Shown: positions 11,647 to 23,953 of the stretch, piece by piece
How the letters are laid out: each line of letters opens with the position of its first letter
Position numbering within the stretch: the stretch's first letter is position 1
Notes under the pieces: generated by a model
Seen by the model: the letters and a program-made list of their open reading frames with translations, nothing else
Told to the model about the DNA's origin: nothing
The model's database searches: none
Assembly: GCF_040958095.1 (NCBI RefSeq)
Contig: NC_091156.1
Span: forward strand, 22,573,473-22,637,472
DNA from: Procambarus clarkii
Taxonomy: Eukaryota > Arthropoda > Malacostraca > Decapoda > Cambaridae
Direction of reading: 5' to 3'
Length of the DNA stretch: 64,000 nucleotides
Program-made: the position numbers and the translations under genes

Positions 11647-11651
11647 CATGA

Positions 11652-12895
11652 TAAGTATCTTTGTGGTACGAGGGCACCCAAGGATTATCCTCAAGGCTTC
11701 GTTCTGCAATTTTTCAAGCCCTCCAAGCTGTCTTTCAGTCATCAAAACAAGCAGAGGTGCAGCATAATCCACTAAAGATCTGATGTCTGCAAGGTACATC
11801 ATTTTGACAATTCTGACATTGGCACCATAGCCTGAGTGATAACCTGCAACAGCCTTGAGAGCTCGGAGCCTCTCTTTATACTGACGACAGAGTCTGAATA
11901 CATCAGGACCATACAGTGGCACCTCAAGGCCAAGGTATTTGAATCTGTTTACATTGTCAAGCTGGGAGCCATCAGACAGTTGCATCTTGCGAACAGCTCC
12001 TCCCTGCCTGGGTGGGCGCCGATTTAGTATCTTTGTTTTTTCTGCTGAAATTAGTCTAATACAGAGTTAAGAGTGTTCTGCGTGTTAGCATACCCAGTGG
12101 TGTGTATCATTATATAATCAGCTTAGCTAATGATGTGGACGTTGGGTTTGCTCGGTACAGAGTTTAACAGCGTGTTTATTAAGATATTAAATAAGGTAGG
12201 ACTGAGGACACCACCCTGCGGGGTACCTAGTTCGAAGTCTCTTGTTACACTCCTATGCCTCTGGAAAAATACAGATGACTTCCTGCTGAATAAGTAACCC
12301 CTGATCAATAAAAGAAGCCGACCACCAATATTCATTCTTGCAAGCTCACTCAAGATAACATGTTGATTTGCAATATCAAAGGCAGACTTGAGATCCAGGA
12401 AGGTGGTATATGACTTTTCAGTGTGCAGGGTAAGAAAGGTGGTGATGCAATGATGCACACTCCTTCCATGCATGAAGCCATATATCTGGGAGGGGGGGGG
12501 GGGGATAGCACGGTTCTTATTCTATGGAGGAGACGGTTTAGGACCATTCTCTCGAATGTTTTGCAAATGCAGCTAGTAAGGGAAATTGGGTGGAAAGCAT
12601 TTTCTTGGTTTGTCTTGGGATTGGAATTATTATACTGTTGGTCCAAGAGATAGGAAGTTCCCCAGTAACATAGCTCATATTATACAGGTCAAGAAGGGGA
12701 TTCCCTGGTACTAAAGGAAGCAGACGCAATATGTCTTAAGTGATATCATCCTCACCGGGGATGTGGCTTTACCTTCGTTTAGGGCCGTGAGTACTTCAAA
12801 CTCAGTAAATGGCACGTTGCATTCATCTTCCTTGTGGAGCATGAAGTCAACGAGCCTTTCTCGATCTCCGTAACCAGCATTTAATCTGAATTGTG
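11652..12895 (-). pseudogene. LINE copy A: reverse transcriptase domain
   Basis: Minus strand. 12895-12538 encodes the pre-RT and finger region (DILRLLPLVPG, SYVTGELPISWTNSIIIPIPR). 12473-12123 holds FLDLKSAFDIANQHVI, the motif-A aspartate region, and motif B ELGTPQGGVLSPTLFNILIN. The catalytic YADD box expected next reads stop-ADY near 12120, so both the Tyr codon and the second Asp are lost. 11985-11652 encodes the RT thumb and beyond (RFKYLGLEVPLYG, LRALKAVAGYHSGYGANVRI). Several shifts confirm a pseudogene. Order and RNase H downstream indicate an I/Nimb-like clade LINE (moderate confidence). Confidence 0.85.
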
Positions 12896-12989
12896 TGGGG
12901 GAAGAACCACTTCCAGAACCAGGAAGTGGCCACTCTACATCAGGGGCAGGTTCACCACTGGCAGAACTGGGGAGTGTCCACTCTACATC

Positions 12990-15900
12990 AGGGGCAGTCT
13001 GCCACAGTCAAGGTGCCATGCTTGAACACGTCTCCTGCCAGAGTCTACGTGCCAGACTTGAACATCACTTCTGCCACAGTCAAGGTGCCAGGCTTAAACA
13101 CTGCTCCTGCAACAGTCAAGGTGCCAGGCTTAAACACTGATCCTGCAACAGTCAAGGTCCCAGGCTTGAACACCACTCCTGCCACAGTCAAGGTGCCATG
13201 CTTGAACACGTCTCCTGCCAGAGTCCACGTGCCAGACTTGAACATCACTCCTGCCACAGTCAAAGTGCCAGGCTTAAACACTGCTCCTGCCACAGTCAAG
13301 GTGCCATGCTTGAACACCTCGCCTGCCAGAGTCCACGTGCCAGACTTGAACATCACTCCTGCCACAGTCAAAGTGCCAGGCTTAAACACTGCTCCTGCCA
13401 CAGTCAAGGGGCCATGCTTGAACAACACTCCTGCGACGGTCAAGGTGCCAGGCTTGAACACCACTCCTGCCACAGTCAAGTTGCCAGGCTTGAACACTGC
13501 TCCTGCCACAGTCAAGTTGCCAGACTTGAACATCACTCCTGCCACAGTCAAGGTGCCAGGCTTAAACACTGATCCTGCCACAGTCAAGGTGCCAGGCTTG
13601 AACACCACTCCTGTCACAGTCAAGGTGCCATGCTTGAACACTGCTCCTGCCACAGTCAAGGTGCCAGGCTTGAAAACCACTCCTGACAAAATCAAGTTGC
13701 CAGGCTTGAACACTGCCCCTGCCACAGTCAAAGTGCCAGACTTGAACACTACTCCTGCCACAGTCAAGGTGCCAAGCTTGAACACTTCTCCTGCCACAGT
13801 CAAGGTGCCATGCTTGAAAACCACTCCTGACAAAATCAAGTTGCCAGGCTTGAACACTGCCCCTGCCACAGTCAAAGTGCCAGACTTGAACACTTCTCCT
13901 GCCACAGTCAAGGTGCCATGCTTGAACACTGCTCCTGCCACAGTCAAGGTGCCAGGCTTGAACACCACTCCTGCCACAGTCAAGGTGCCAGGCTTGAACA
14001 TCACTCCTGCCACAGTCAAGGTGCCAGGCTTGAACACCGCTACTGCCGCAGTCAAGGTGCCATGCTTGAACACTGCTCCGGCCACAGTCAAGGTGCCAGG
14101 CTTGACCACCGCTCCTGCCACAGTCAAGGTGCCAGGATTGAACACCGCTCCTGCCACAGTCAAGGTGCAATGCTTGAACACTGTTCCTGCCACAGTCAAG
14201 GTGCCAGGCTTGAACACCTCTCCTGCCACAGTCAAGGTGCCAGGCTTGAACAGCACTCCTGCCATAGTCAAGTTGCCAGGGTTGAACACCACTCCTGCCA
14301 CAGTCAAGGTGCCATGCTTGAACACCACTCCTGCCACAGTCAAGTTGCCAGGCTTGACCACTGCTCCTGCCACAGTCAAGGGGCCATGCTTGAACACCAC
14401 TCCTGCCACAGTCAAGTTGCCAGGCTTGAACACTGCTCCTGCCACAGTCAAGGGGCCCATGCTTGAACACTGCTCCTGCTACAGTCAAGGTGCCAGGCTT
14501 GAACACTGCTCCTGCCACAGTCAAGGTGCCAGGCTTGAACACCACTTCTGCCACAGTCAAGGTGCCAGGCTTGAACACCACTCCGGCCACAGTCAAGGTG
14601 CCAGGCTTGAACACCACTCATGTCACAGTCAAGGTGCCAGGCTTGAACACCACTCCTGCCACAGTCAAGGTGCCATGCTTGAACACTGCTCCGGCCACAG
14701 TCAAGGTGCCAGGCTTGAACACCACTCCTGCCACAGTCAAGGTGCCAGGCTTGAACACTGCTCCTGCCACAGTCAAGGTGCCATGCTTGAACACTGCTCC
14801 GGCTACTGTCAAGGTGGCAGGCTTGAACACTGCTCCTGCCACAGTCAAGGTGCCAGGCTTGAACACCTCTCCTGCCAGAATCCACGTAACAGACTTGAAC
14901 ATCACTCCTGCCACAGTCAAGGTGCCAGGCTTAAACACTGCTCCTGCCACAGTCAAGGGACCATGCTTGAGCACCACTCCTGCGACGGTCAAGGTGCCAG
15001 GCATAAACACTGATCCTGCAACAGTCAAGGTCCCAGGCTTGAACACCACTCCTGTCACAGTCAAGGTGCCAGGCTTGAACACTGCCCCTGCCACAGTCAA
15101 AGTGCCAGACTTGAACAGTACTCCTGCCACAGTCAAGGTGCCAGGCTTGAACACCGCTACTGCCACAGTCAAGGTGCCATGCTTGAACACCGTTCCTGCC
15201 ACAGTCAAGGTGGTGCCAGGCTTGAACACCACTCCTGCCACTGTCAAGGTGCCAGGCTTGAACACCACTCCTGCCACAGTCAAAATGCCAGGCTTGAATA
15301 CTGCTCCTGCCACAGTAAAGGTGCCAGGCTTGAACACTGCTCCTGCCACAGTCAAGGTGCCAGGCTTGAACACTGCTCCTGCCACAGTCAAGGTGCCAGG
15401 CTTGAACACCACTCCTGCCACAGTTCAGGTGCCAGGCTTGAACACCGCTCCTGCCACAGTCAAGGTACCAGGCTTGAACACCACTCCTGCCACAGTCAAG
15501 GTGCCAGACTTGAACACTGCTCCTGCCACAGTCAAGGTGCCAGGCTTGAACACCACTCCTGCCACAGTCAAGGTGCCATGCTTGAACACCGCTACTGCCA
15601 CAGTCAAGGTGCCATGCTTGAACACCGTTCCTGCCACAGTCAAGGTGGTGCCAGGCTTGAACACCACTCCTGCCACTGTCAAGGTGCCAGGCTTGAACAC
15701 CACTCCTGCCACAGTCAAAATGCCAGGCTTGAATACTGCTCCTGCCACAGTAAAGGTGCCAGGCTTGAACACTGCTCCTGCCACAGTCAAGGTGCCAGGC
15801 TTGAACACTGCTCCTGCCACAGTCAAGGTGCCAGGCTTGAACACCACTCCTGCCACAGTTCAGGTGCCAGGCTTGAACACCGCTCCTGCCACAGTCAAGG

Positions 15901-18900
15901 TACCAGGCTTGAACACCACTCCTGCCACAGTCAAGGTGCCAGACTTGAACACTGCTCCTGCCACAGTCAAGGTGCCAGGCTTGAACACCACTCCTGCCAC
16001 AGTCAAGGTGCCATGCTTGAACACCGCTCCTGCCACAGTCAAGGTACCAGGCTTGAACACCACTCCTGCCACAGTCAAGGTGCCAGGCTTGAACACCACT
16101 CCTGCCACAGTCAAGGTGCCAGGCTTGACCACCACTCCTGCTACAGTCAAGGTGCCAGGCTTGAACACCACTCCTGCCACAGTCTTGGTGCCATGCTTGA
16201 ACACTGCTCATGCCGCAGTCAAGGTGCCAGGCTTGAACACCACTCCTGCCACAGTCAAGGTGCCAGGCTTGAACACCACTTGTGCCACAGTCAAGGTGCC
16301 AGGCTTGAACACTGCTCCTGCCACAGTCAAGGTGCCATGCTTGAACACCGCTCCTGCCACAGTCAAGGTGCCAGGCTTGAACACCACTCCTGCCACAATC
16401 AAGGTGCCATGCTTGAACACTGCTCCTGCCACAGTCAAGGTGCCAAGCTTGAAAACCACTCCTGACAAAATCAAGTTGCCAGGCTGGAACACTGCCCCTG
16501 CCACAGTCAAAGTGCAAGACTTGAACACTACTCCTGCCACAGTCAAGGTGCCAAGCTTGAACACTTCTCCTGCCACAGTAAAGGTGCCAGGCTTGAACAT
16601 CACTCCTGCCACAGTCAAGGTGCCAGGCTTGAACACCGCTACTGCCGCAGTCAAGGTGCCATGCTTGAACACCGCTCCTGCCACAGTCAAGGTGCCAGGA
16701 TTGAACACCGCTCCTGCCACAGTCAAGGTGCCATGCTTGAACACTGCTCCTGCCACAGTCAAGGTGCCAGGCTTGAACACCTCTCCTGCCACAGTCAAGG
16801 TGCCAGGCTTGAACAGCACTCCTGCCATAGTCAAGTTGCCAGGGTTGAACACCACTCCTGCCACAGTCAAGGTGCCATGCTTGAACACCACTCCTGCCAC
16901 AGTCAAGTTGCCAGGCTTGCCCACTGCTCCTGCCACAGTCAAGGGGCCATGCTTGAACACCACTCCTGCGGCGGTCAAGGTGCCAGGCTTGAACACCACT
17001 CCTGCCACAGTCAAGTTGCCAGGCTTGAACACTGCTCCTGCCAGAGTCAAGGGGCCCATGCTTGAACACTGCTCCTGCCACAGTCAAGGTGCCAGGCTTG
17101 AACACCACTCCTGCCACAGTCAAGGTGCCAGGCTTGAACACCACTCCGGCCACAGTCAAGGTGCCAGGCTTGAACACCACTCATGTCACTGTCAAGGTGC
17201 CAGGCTTGAACACTGCTCCTGCCACAGTCAAGGTGCCATGCTTGAACACTGCTCCGACCACAGTCAAGGTGCCAGGCTTGAACACCGCTCCTGCCACAGT
17301 CAAGGTGCCAGGCTTGAACACTGCTCCTGCCACAGTCAAGGTGCCATGCTTGAACACTGCTCCGGCTACTGTCAAGGTGGCAGGCTTGAACACTGCTCCT
17401 GCCATAGTCAAGGTGCCAGGCTTGAACACCTCTCCTGCCAGAATCCACGTAACAGACTTGAACATCACTCCTGCCACAGTCAAGGTGCCAGGCTTAAACA
17501 CTGCTCCTGCCACAGTCAAGGGACCATGCTTGAGCACCACTCCTGCGACGGTCAAGGTGCCAGGCTTAAACACTGATCCTGCAACAGTCAAGGTCCCAGG
17601 CTTGAACACCACTCCTGTCACAGTCAAGGTGCCAGGCTTGAACACTGCCCCTGCCACAGTCAAGGTGCCAGGCTTGAACAGTACTCCTGCCACAGTCAAG
17701 GTGCCAGGCTTGAACACCGCTACTGCCACAGTCAAAGTGCCTAACTTGAACAGTACTCCTGCCACAGTCAAGGTGCCAGGCTTGAACACCGCTACTGCCA
17801 CAGTCAAGGTGCCATGCTTGAACACCGCTCCTGCCACAGTCAAGGTGGTGCCAGGCTTGAACACCACTCCTGCCACTGTCAAGGTGCCATGCTTGAACAC
17901 CGCTCCTGCCACAGTCAAGGTGCCAGGCTTGAACACCACTCCTGCCACAGTCAAGGTGCCAGGCTTGAACACTGCTCCTGCCACAGTCAAGGTGCCAGGC
18001 TTGAACACTGCTCCTGCCACAGTCAAGGTGCCAGGCTTGAACACTCCTCCTGCCACAGTCAAGGTGCCAGGCTTGAACACCACTCCTGCCACAGTTCAGG
18101 TGCCAGGCTTGAACACCACTCCTGCCACAGTCAAGGTGCCAGACTTGAACACTGCTCCTGCCACAGTCAAGGTGCCAGGCTTGAACACCACTCCTGCCAC
18201 AGTCAAGGTGCCATGCTTGAACACCGCTCCTGCCACAGTCAAGGTGCCAGGCTTGAACACCACTCCTGCCACAGTCTAGGTGCCAGGCTTGAACACCACT
18301 CCTGCCACAGTCAAGGTGCCAGGCTTGAACACCACTCCTGCCACAGTCAAGGTGCCAGGCTTGAACACCACTCCTGCCACAGTCAAGGTGCCAGGCTTGA
18401 ACACCACTCCTGCCACAGTCAAGGTGCCAGGCTTGAACATCGCTCCTGCCACAGTCAAGGTGCCAGGCTTGAACACCACTCCTGCCACAGTCATGGTGCC
18501 ATGCTTGAACACTGCTCCTGCCGCAGTCAAGGTGCCAGGCTTGAACACCACTCCTGCCACAGTCAAGGTGCCAGGCTTGAACACCACTTGTGCCACAGTC
18601 AAGGTGCCAGGCTTGAACACTGCTCCTGCCACAGTCAAGGTGCCATGCTTGAACACCACTCCTGCCACAGTCAAGGTGCCAGGCTTGAACACCACTCCTG
18701 CCACAGTCAAGGTGCCATGCTTGAACACTGCTCCTGCCACAGTCAAGGTGCCAGGCTTGAACACCACTCCTGCCTCAATCAAGGTGCTAGGCTTGAACAC
18801 CGCTCCTGCCACAGTCAAGGTGCCAGGCTTGAACACCGCTCCTGCCACAGTCAAGGTGCCAGGCTTGACCACCACTCCTGCCACAGTCAAGGTGCCAGGC

Positions 18901-19498
18901 TTGAACACCACTCCTGCCACAGTCAAGGTGCCATGCTTGAACACTGCTCCTGCCGCAGTCAAGGTGCCAGGCTTGAACACCACTCCTGCCACAGTCAAGG
19001 TGCCAGGCTTGAACACCACTTGTGCCACAGTCAAGGTGCCAGGCTTGAACACCACTCCTGCCACAGTCAAGGTGCCAGGCTTGAACACCACTTGTGCCAC
19101 AGTCAAGGTGCCAGGCTTGAACACTGCTCCTGCCAGAGTCAAGGTGCCATGCTTGAACACTGCTCCTGCCACAGTCAAGGTGCCAGGCTTGAACACCACT
19201 CCTGCCACAGTCAAGGTGCCAGGCTTGAACACTGCTCCTGCCACAGTCAAGGTGCCAGGCTTGAACACCACTCCTGCCACATTCAAGGTGCCAGGCTTGA
19301 ACACTGCTCCTGCCACAGTCAAGGTGCCAGGCTTGAACACCACTCCTGCCACAGTCAAGGTGCCATGCTTGAACACTGCTCCTGCCAGTCAAGGTGCCAG
19401 GCTTGAACACCACTCCTGCCACTGTCAAGGTGCCAGGCTTGAACACCACTCCTGCCATAGTCAAGGTGCCAATCTTGAGCACCACTCCTGCCACAGTT
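12990..19498. repeat. 36-bp minisatellite, about 180 copies (6.5 kb)
   Basis: Unit read as CCTGCCACAGTCAAGG then TGCCAGGCTTGAACACCACT, 36 bp, repeated with point variants (TGCCATGC, AACACTGC, CCGGCCACAG). Because 36 is divisible by three, several frames on both strands stay open for hundreds of codons (PATVKVPGLNTT, LEHHSCHSQGAR, VAGVVFKPGTLT). Higher-order structure is clear: a TGGTG insertion mark recurs at 15211 and 15646 (435 bp apart), and a GGGGCCCAT mark recurs at 14452 and 17051 (2,599 bp apart). Left of it, 12896-12989 holds two copies of a CCACTCTACATCAGGGGCAG block. Homogeneity is highest at 17.9-19.4 kb. Confidence 0.95.
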
Positions 19499-20304
19499 TA
19501 TGCATTTTTCACTTACTGGGTGCAGCTCATTTATGAGTTTAAAACACACCTCAGATTTATGAGTTTCACCACACACGGCACAAAAATAGTTTTTGCTTGT
19601 GCAGTACCTAGCCACGTGACGTCCCCAGCGTTGACAATTATAACACCTACGAGGGGCATGGTTGTAGAGTGTTAAGTTATAGTGCCGACCTAAAGCTGTT
19701 CCAGAGTAAATTCTATTTGGTATAGGCGTGGCACCTTTCCATGTGGCAGCTATGAGGCCATATCTCAGACGTTAAGGGTTTACAACATTTTCATCACAGA
19801 GATATACAGGCTAAATATGTTTATTTACATTGAATATGGCAATGGTTACTTTTGGACACCTTGGTACTGCATTTTTCATCTTAATACTTGTAAACTGGGT
19901 GTTTAGCAACAAATTTACAAAAGCACTGTCATTTGTAACGAAGACATACTCACTTTTATCTCTAGGAAACTTAATGACCATGTCATAATATGTCGCAGAG
20001 GCTTCACAAGCACTGCACTTTTCCCTCTACTGTGTTTCCCAGAGAAAAATCTAGCCGTAAAGTTTGGCAGCAGGCGAATTGGGTGTGTTAGATCGTGCCG
20101 TTCTCGAATGCTTACGTCGCTGACTTTTACTCATTTCAACCTTGTAACCTTTATCATATGCACCGCCCTCTGATGTGTCGTGGGTCATCACTGAGGAGAT
20201 CGCACCATCATTAGAGAACAATTGATGAGCATACGGTGGTCCCCAAAGTCACTATCTGGCAACGGTGATGTGCTGCCCGGCATCTCGCCCAGGACAGTTG
20301 CCAT
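19499..20304 (-). pseudogene. LINE ORF1 (Gag-like) with three zinc knuckles
   Basis: Minus strand from a start near 20304 (MATVLGEMPGSTSPLPDSDF). It continues through a basic segment (KSQRRKHSRTARSN), then an RNA-binding-like region (VTIAIFNVNK, RLRYGLIAATWKGATPIPNR), and ends in cysteine knuckles: CYNCQRWGRHVARYC, then CAVCGETHKSEVC, then CINCG at 19515-19500. The third knuckle is cut by the minisatellite. This CCHC triplet at the C-terminal end is typical of I-clade LINE Gag. At least two shifts or stops are present. Same strand and correct order with the RT at 12.9 kb suggest both belong to one element, with the endonuclease replaced by the minisatellite. Confidence 0.75.
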
Positions 20305-21229
20305 GACGTCAAAAACATAACATCTATATGCAGGGTACTACGGTACACTCGCCCCACAGTGAACCACAAAGCAGCACACCAGTAGATGGCCTATTTACTG
20401 GGTGGAAGGGGCCGCGAACCATCAAACAAGATCAGCAGAAATAAATCAGCCAGCCTGCATATATGAGGCTCCACTATTTTCAAGGTCAGAGCGTACTTGC
20501 AGATCCGCGAGCTAAATTTTAAGTTAGTGGCATACGCATAAATACCTGGAGTCTGCTCAATACTCACAACAAAATTGAAATACGCAGTCAACAAACCGTA
20601 GTTCTTGAGAGTTCTTGAGAGAATGTGCAATAAGCATTTTGATCATGAAGGCGTTCCTGGCACCATATCCTCCTTTCCTTCGGGCGAGGAGCTAGGCCTA
20701 ACACAGCTATAGTTGGTGCCACACCAATGCCCAATATTCCAACGGCTCCATTGTTAATCCACAAAGTTTTTGTAATTAAAGTTTCTAACCCCCCTCAATC
20801 GTCAGAGCACTACTTCACATCAACTAATGTAGAAGTGGGAGAGGTAAGGCATCACTCAAAGTATCTACACTGAAAAGAGGCTGCATTGTTTCATGATCAC
20901 TAGCGTCTCCGATTAAAGAAAAAGGCAATCACGGCTCAGCGGTTGTATGGCGCAAGAGCTATTTTCGGGTACCTGACATGTTTGGTTTAGGCCTAATAGG
21001 TGTGTGAGGAGGAGAGGCGTCCCTTCGCAGGCCAGCAACAAGGCTACAAATGTCACTTCTAATTTACCAGTGCAGGTGATAACCAAGTTTCAGACCCACC
21101 TGGTGTGTATGTGTGCCCCAGATTAGCTATTAAGCTTCGTAAATGCAGCAAGTCCAATTACACCATCGTCAACGAGCGCCAACGCCGGAGAGGACCCCAC
21201 AAACGTCCATCCCCTACGGAGCCTAAGCC
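20305..21229. other. No gene or repeat recognised
   Basis: Possible 5' UTR of the LINE near 20305-20640 (minus strand), including a doubled GAGAGTTCTTGA word at 20602-20620. The rest shows no domain, no long frame and no repeat that I can match elsewhere in the window. Confidence 0.4.
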
Positions 21230-22860
21230 TACACTTTCTCAGTAGAAAAAAGAAAGATCCTGAACCGACGCCCACGCAGACGGGGTGGGGCTGTTCGCAA
21301 GATGCAGCTGTGTGGATTCTCTGCTCCATTATGTAACCAGATACAACTTCCTTGGTTTTGAGGTCCCACTGTACAGCAGTGTTGTAGCCAGACTGGGTCG
21401 CCAATGTAGAGAGAGGCTATGTGCTCTCAAGGCTGTGGCAGGTTACCATCCAAGATATGATGCAAATGTGAGAATTAGCAAAATGATGTATTTCTCATAT
21501 ATTAGATCTCCAATCGATTATGTTGCATCTATGCTTGCTCTAGTACCTAAGAAAATGTTTGTAGGGTTCGAAAAGATGCAAAACGTAGCCATGAGGATTA
21601 TCCTCGGATGCCCCGTACAACTATATCACAAAACACGAGGAAGGAACTGAATATTTCATGTGTGTAAGTGATCGTGGCACTGAAATTAATGCATTATTTG
21701 GTATCAAGATACTTAGGCTAACCCACTCTATCCCCTGCACTGAAGCCCTCCAAGCCTTCTTTCTTGAAGGTCAGCATCCCTCCAAATGGATTGCCAAAAC
21801 CGCCACTGTGCTCAGCTTGTATTATATTCATCACCTCTACCAAGATAGACAAGAACGACACTTTCCTGCCCATTGGGAAACTACAACTTTCCAAATTACT
21901 GCCCCCCCCCCTTTCCCACCCAAGAAGCTGATTAAAGAACAAGCATTGCTTCCACAGGAAGCAAAGTTCAATGCTAAGCGATGCATTGGTCAGTGAGTGC
22001 TCCCTTTTTCAAATTATTTATACTGATGGCTCCTTGCAACAGTCTCATGGTGCAGCTGGAAGTACAGTTGTTGTGACAGGGAGAGATGGTTCCTTCTCCC
22101 ATGAGTGTGGAGCGCATCTAAGTAACTGGGCCTCCACTCTTCAAACAGAATTGGTTGCCATAATTTTTGCACTCGAGCACGTACATGAATCCAAAGTTGA
22201 CACGCTAATTTTAAGTGACTCCTTGTCATCCTCGACTGCCCTCTGCTCCTCAAGGCATAACTGTGACTTGCATATATTTGAAGCTAGACACAAATATGGT
22301 GAAATAATCAATGATGGAGCCTGAGTTTGTCTCCTGTGGATTCCTTCCCATATTGGTCTCCGAATGCATGGTACAACTGATGCGTTAGCCAAGACTTTTG
22401 ATCATAACAAGGAATTGATTACAATCTTGGACTGTCTTTGAGCAGCCTGAGGGCAGTAATATTCCGGGAACATCAACAAAATTTCGTTGACTTGATGTAA
22501 AATGAAATTCACACCAGTTACTCCATCAATCATCATTCTATTATGCAGGAAGAACCGCACGAGCGAACCAGAACCGAACCAGCGTCTACGGATCATTTAA
22601 TAAGGTTAGCAGACCTCTAGATGTTACCACTGCTAGGCTTAGGCTCGGCTACAAGCACCACTGGAAGTTTCTAACATCTGCAGATGTAGATTTGACTAAA
22701 TGTAAGCTCTGTCAGCAGAACTACTCGCATATATTGCATCATTATATAATGGAATGAAAAAATTGCGGAATTCAGAGAAAACACCATCAATGTAGTCCAA
22801 GAAATGTGTAAGTACTTCATTCATAGTGATGTACTTCCGGAAATCTTAGCGAAATATGCA
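21230..22860 (+). pseudogene. LINE copy B: RT thumb, RNase H and C-terminal part
   Basis: Plus-strand relative of copy A. 21330-21650 encodes NFLGFEVPLYSSVVARL and LCALKAVAGYHPRYDANVRI, matching copy A at 11985-11652. 21658-21996 encodes the linker ILRLTHSIPCTEALQAFFLEG. 21997-22324 is a recognisable RNase H: IIYTDGSLQQSHGAAGS (first Asp), TELVAIIFALEHV (Glu), LILSDSLSSS (Asp), then PSHIGLRMHGTTDALAK after an in-frame stop. 22560-22760 gives ARLRLGYKHHWKF and KCKLCQQNYSHILHHYIME, a C-terminal zinc finger more complete than in copy A. 5' truncated and frameshifted; no RT catalytic core. Confidence 0.8.
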
Positions 22861-22866
22861 AATTAA

Positions 22867-23023
22867 TGTTGACCAGACCACACACTAGAAGTTGAAGGGA
22901 CGACGACGTTTCGGTCCGTCCGGGACCATTCTCAAGTCGATTGTGAGAATGGTCTTGAGAATGGTCCAGGACGGACCGAAACGTCGTCGTCCCTTCAACT
23001 TCTAGTGTGTGGTCTGGTCAACA
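22867..23023. repeat. Foldback (hairpin) repeat, copy 1
   Basis: A near-perfect inverted repeat of about 157 bp: TGTTGACCAGACCACACACT at the left mirrors AGTGTGTGGTCTGGTCAACA at the right, with GACGACGACGTTTCGGTCCG in each arm and a small centre around TTCTCAAGTCGATTGTGAG. A diverged copy lies at 51095-51228, and both are followed by a CAGCCACGTT / AAGCCACGTT word and GTTGTGACTC-like sequence. A hairpin MITE or the end of a larger element. Confidence 0.85.
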
Positions 23024-23040
23024 TAGTTCAGCCACGTTAT

Positions 23041-23145
23041 TGTGACTCATCGTCTGCATGCAAATTAAGGCATGCATATGGTATACATGGTATGCATATG
23101 ATATGTATATGGCATGCATAAGGTATGCATGGTATACAGATAAAT
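23041..23145. repeat. Short GCATGCATATGGTATAC-type repeat
   Basis: GGTATGCAT, GCATGCATA and GTATACA words recur seven or so times, giving a locally palindromic, purine-pyrimidine alternating stretch. Confidence 0.6.
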
Positions 23146-23199
23146 TGGGAGCAAATAAACCAAGACTTCACAGAAATAAGCTGGGAAGAACAGCTAGAA

Positions 23200-23705
23200 A
23201 ATGAAAACCTGAACCAGTGCCTGAAAAAATAGGCTCAGTAGGACTAAATATGCTACTACCACTAAATAGAAATATGCTCAAACTGCATACCCCTAAGAAA
23301 AAAGAGTAAGAGATGCAGATTGGAACGAGAACATCGTTCCCTCTATAGGCGAAGAAAACGAATTGCGGAACAACTTGAGAGTCGCACCCTATCAAGAACG
23401 GCGAAGAAGGTTAGGTAGAGAAACTAAAACAATTAAACTAAAGCTACAGGAATCATACAAAACCCAGGAGAGGCAAAGAGAGCAAAAGGCCATCAGTGAA
23501 AAAGAAAGAAATCCTAAATACTTTTTCTCCTATGCAAAATCAAGATAAAAAACCACATCTAGTATCGGGCCCCTGCGAAAGGGAGATGGAACTTTCAAAG
23601 ACGACAACAAAGAAATGAGCGAGATACTGAGGAAGCAGTACGACTCTGTTTTCAGCGAGCCACTAAACACACTAAAGATTGATAACCCAGGCAAGATAAC
23701 ACACT
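23200..23705 (+). pseudogene. LINE fragment upstream of RT (copy 1 of a duplicated flank)
   Basis: Frames 23363-23548 and 23549-23705 encode a basic helical stretch (RRRRLGRETKTIKLKLQE), KERNPKYFFSYAKSR, then after a stop GDGTFKDDNKEMSEILRKQY and SVFSEPL. This block normally links endonuclease and RT in non-LTR elements. Neither domain is present here. 23409-23715 is repeated at 27637-27945 with about three mismatches. Confidence 0.7.
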
Positions 23706-23712
23706 GATAGAT

Positions 23713-23886
<174 letters not shown>

Positions 23887-23953
23887 TATCCTAGGCTACC
23901 ATCAGTACTTGCTCACAATTTATGAGCCAGTGGTGCCCAATTAACAAGTCACC

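Noticed and set aside
12990..19498. CRISPR-like regular repeats
   Set aside because: No unique spacers; units are contiguous, and the context is eukaryotic.
12893..19536. Very long open frames (up to 1,037 codons) of 12-residue repeats such as PATVKVPGLNTT
   Set aside because: The unit is 36 bp and lacks stops in several frames, so frames are open on both strands. No start context, signal or flanking coding sequence; the array lies inside a dead LINE.
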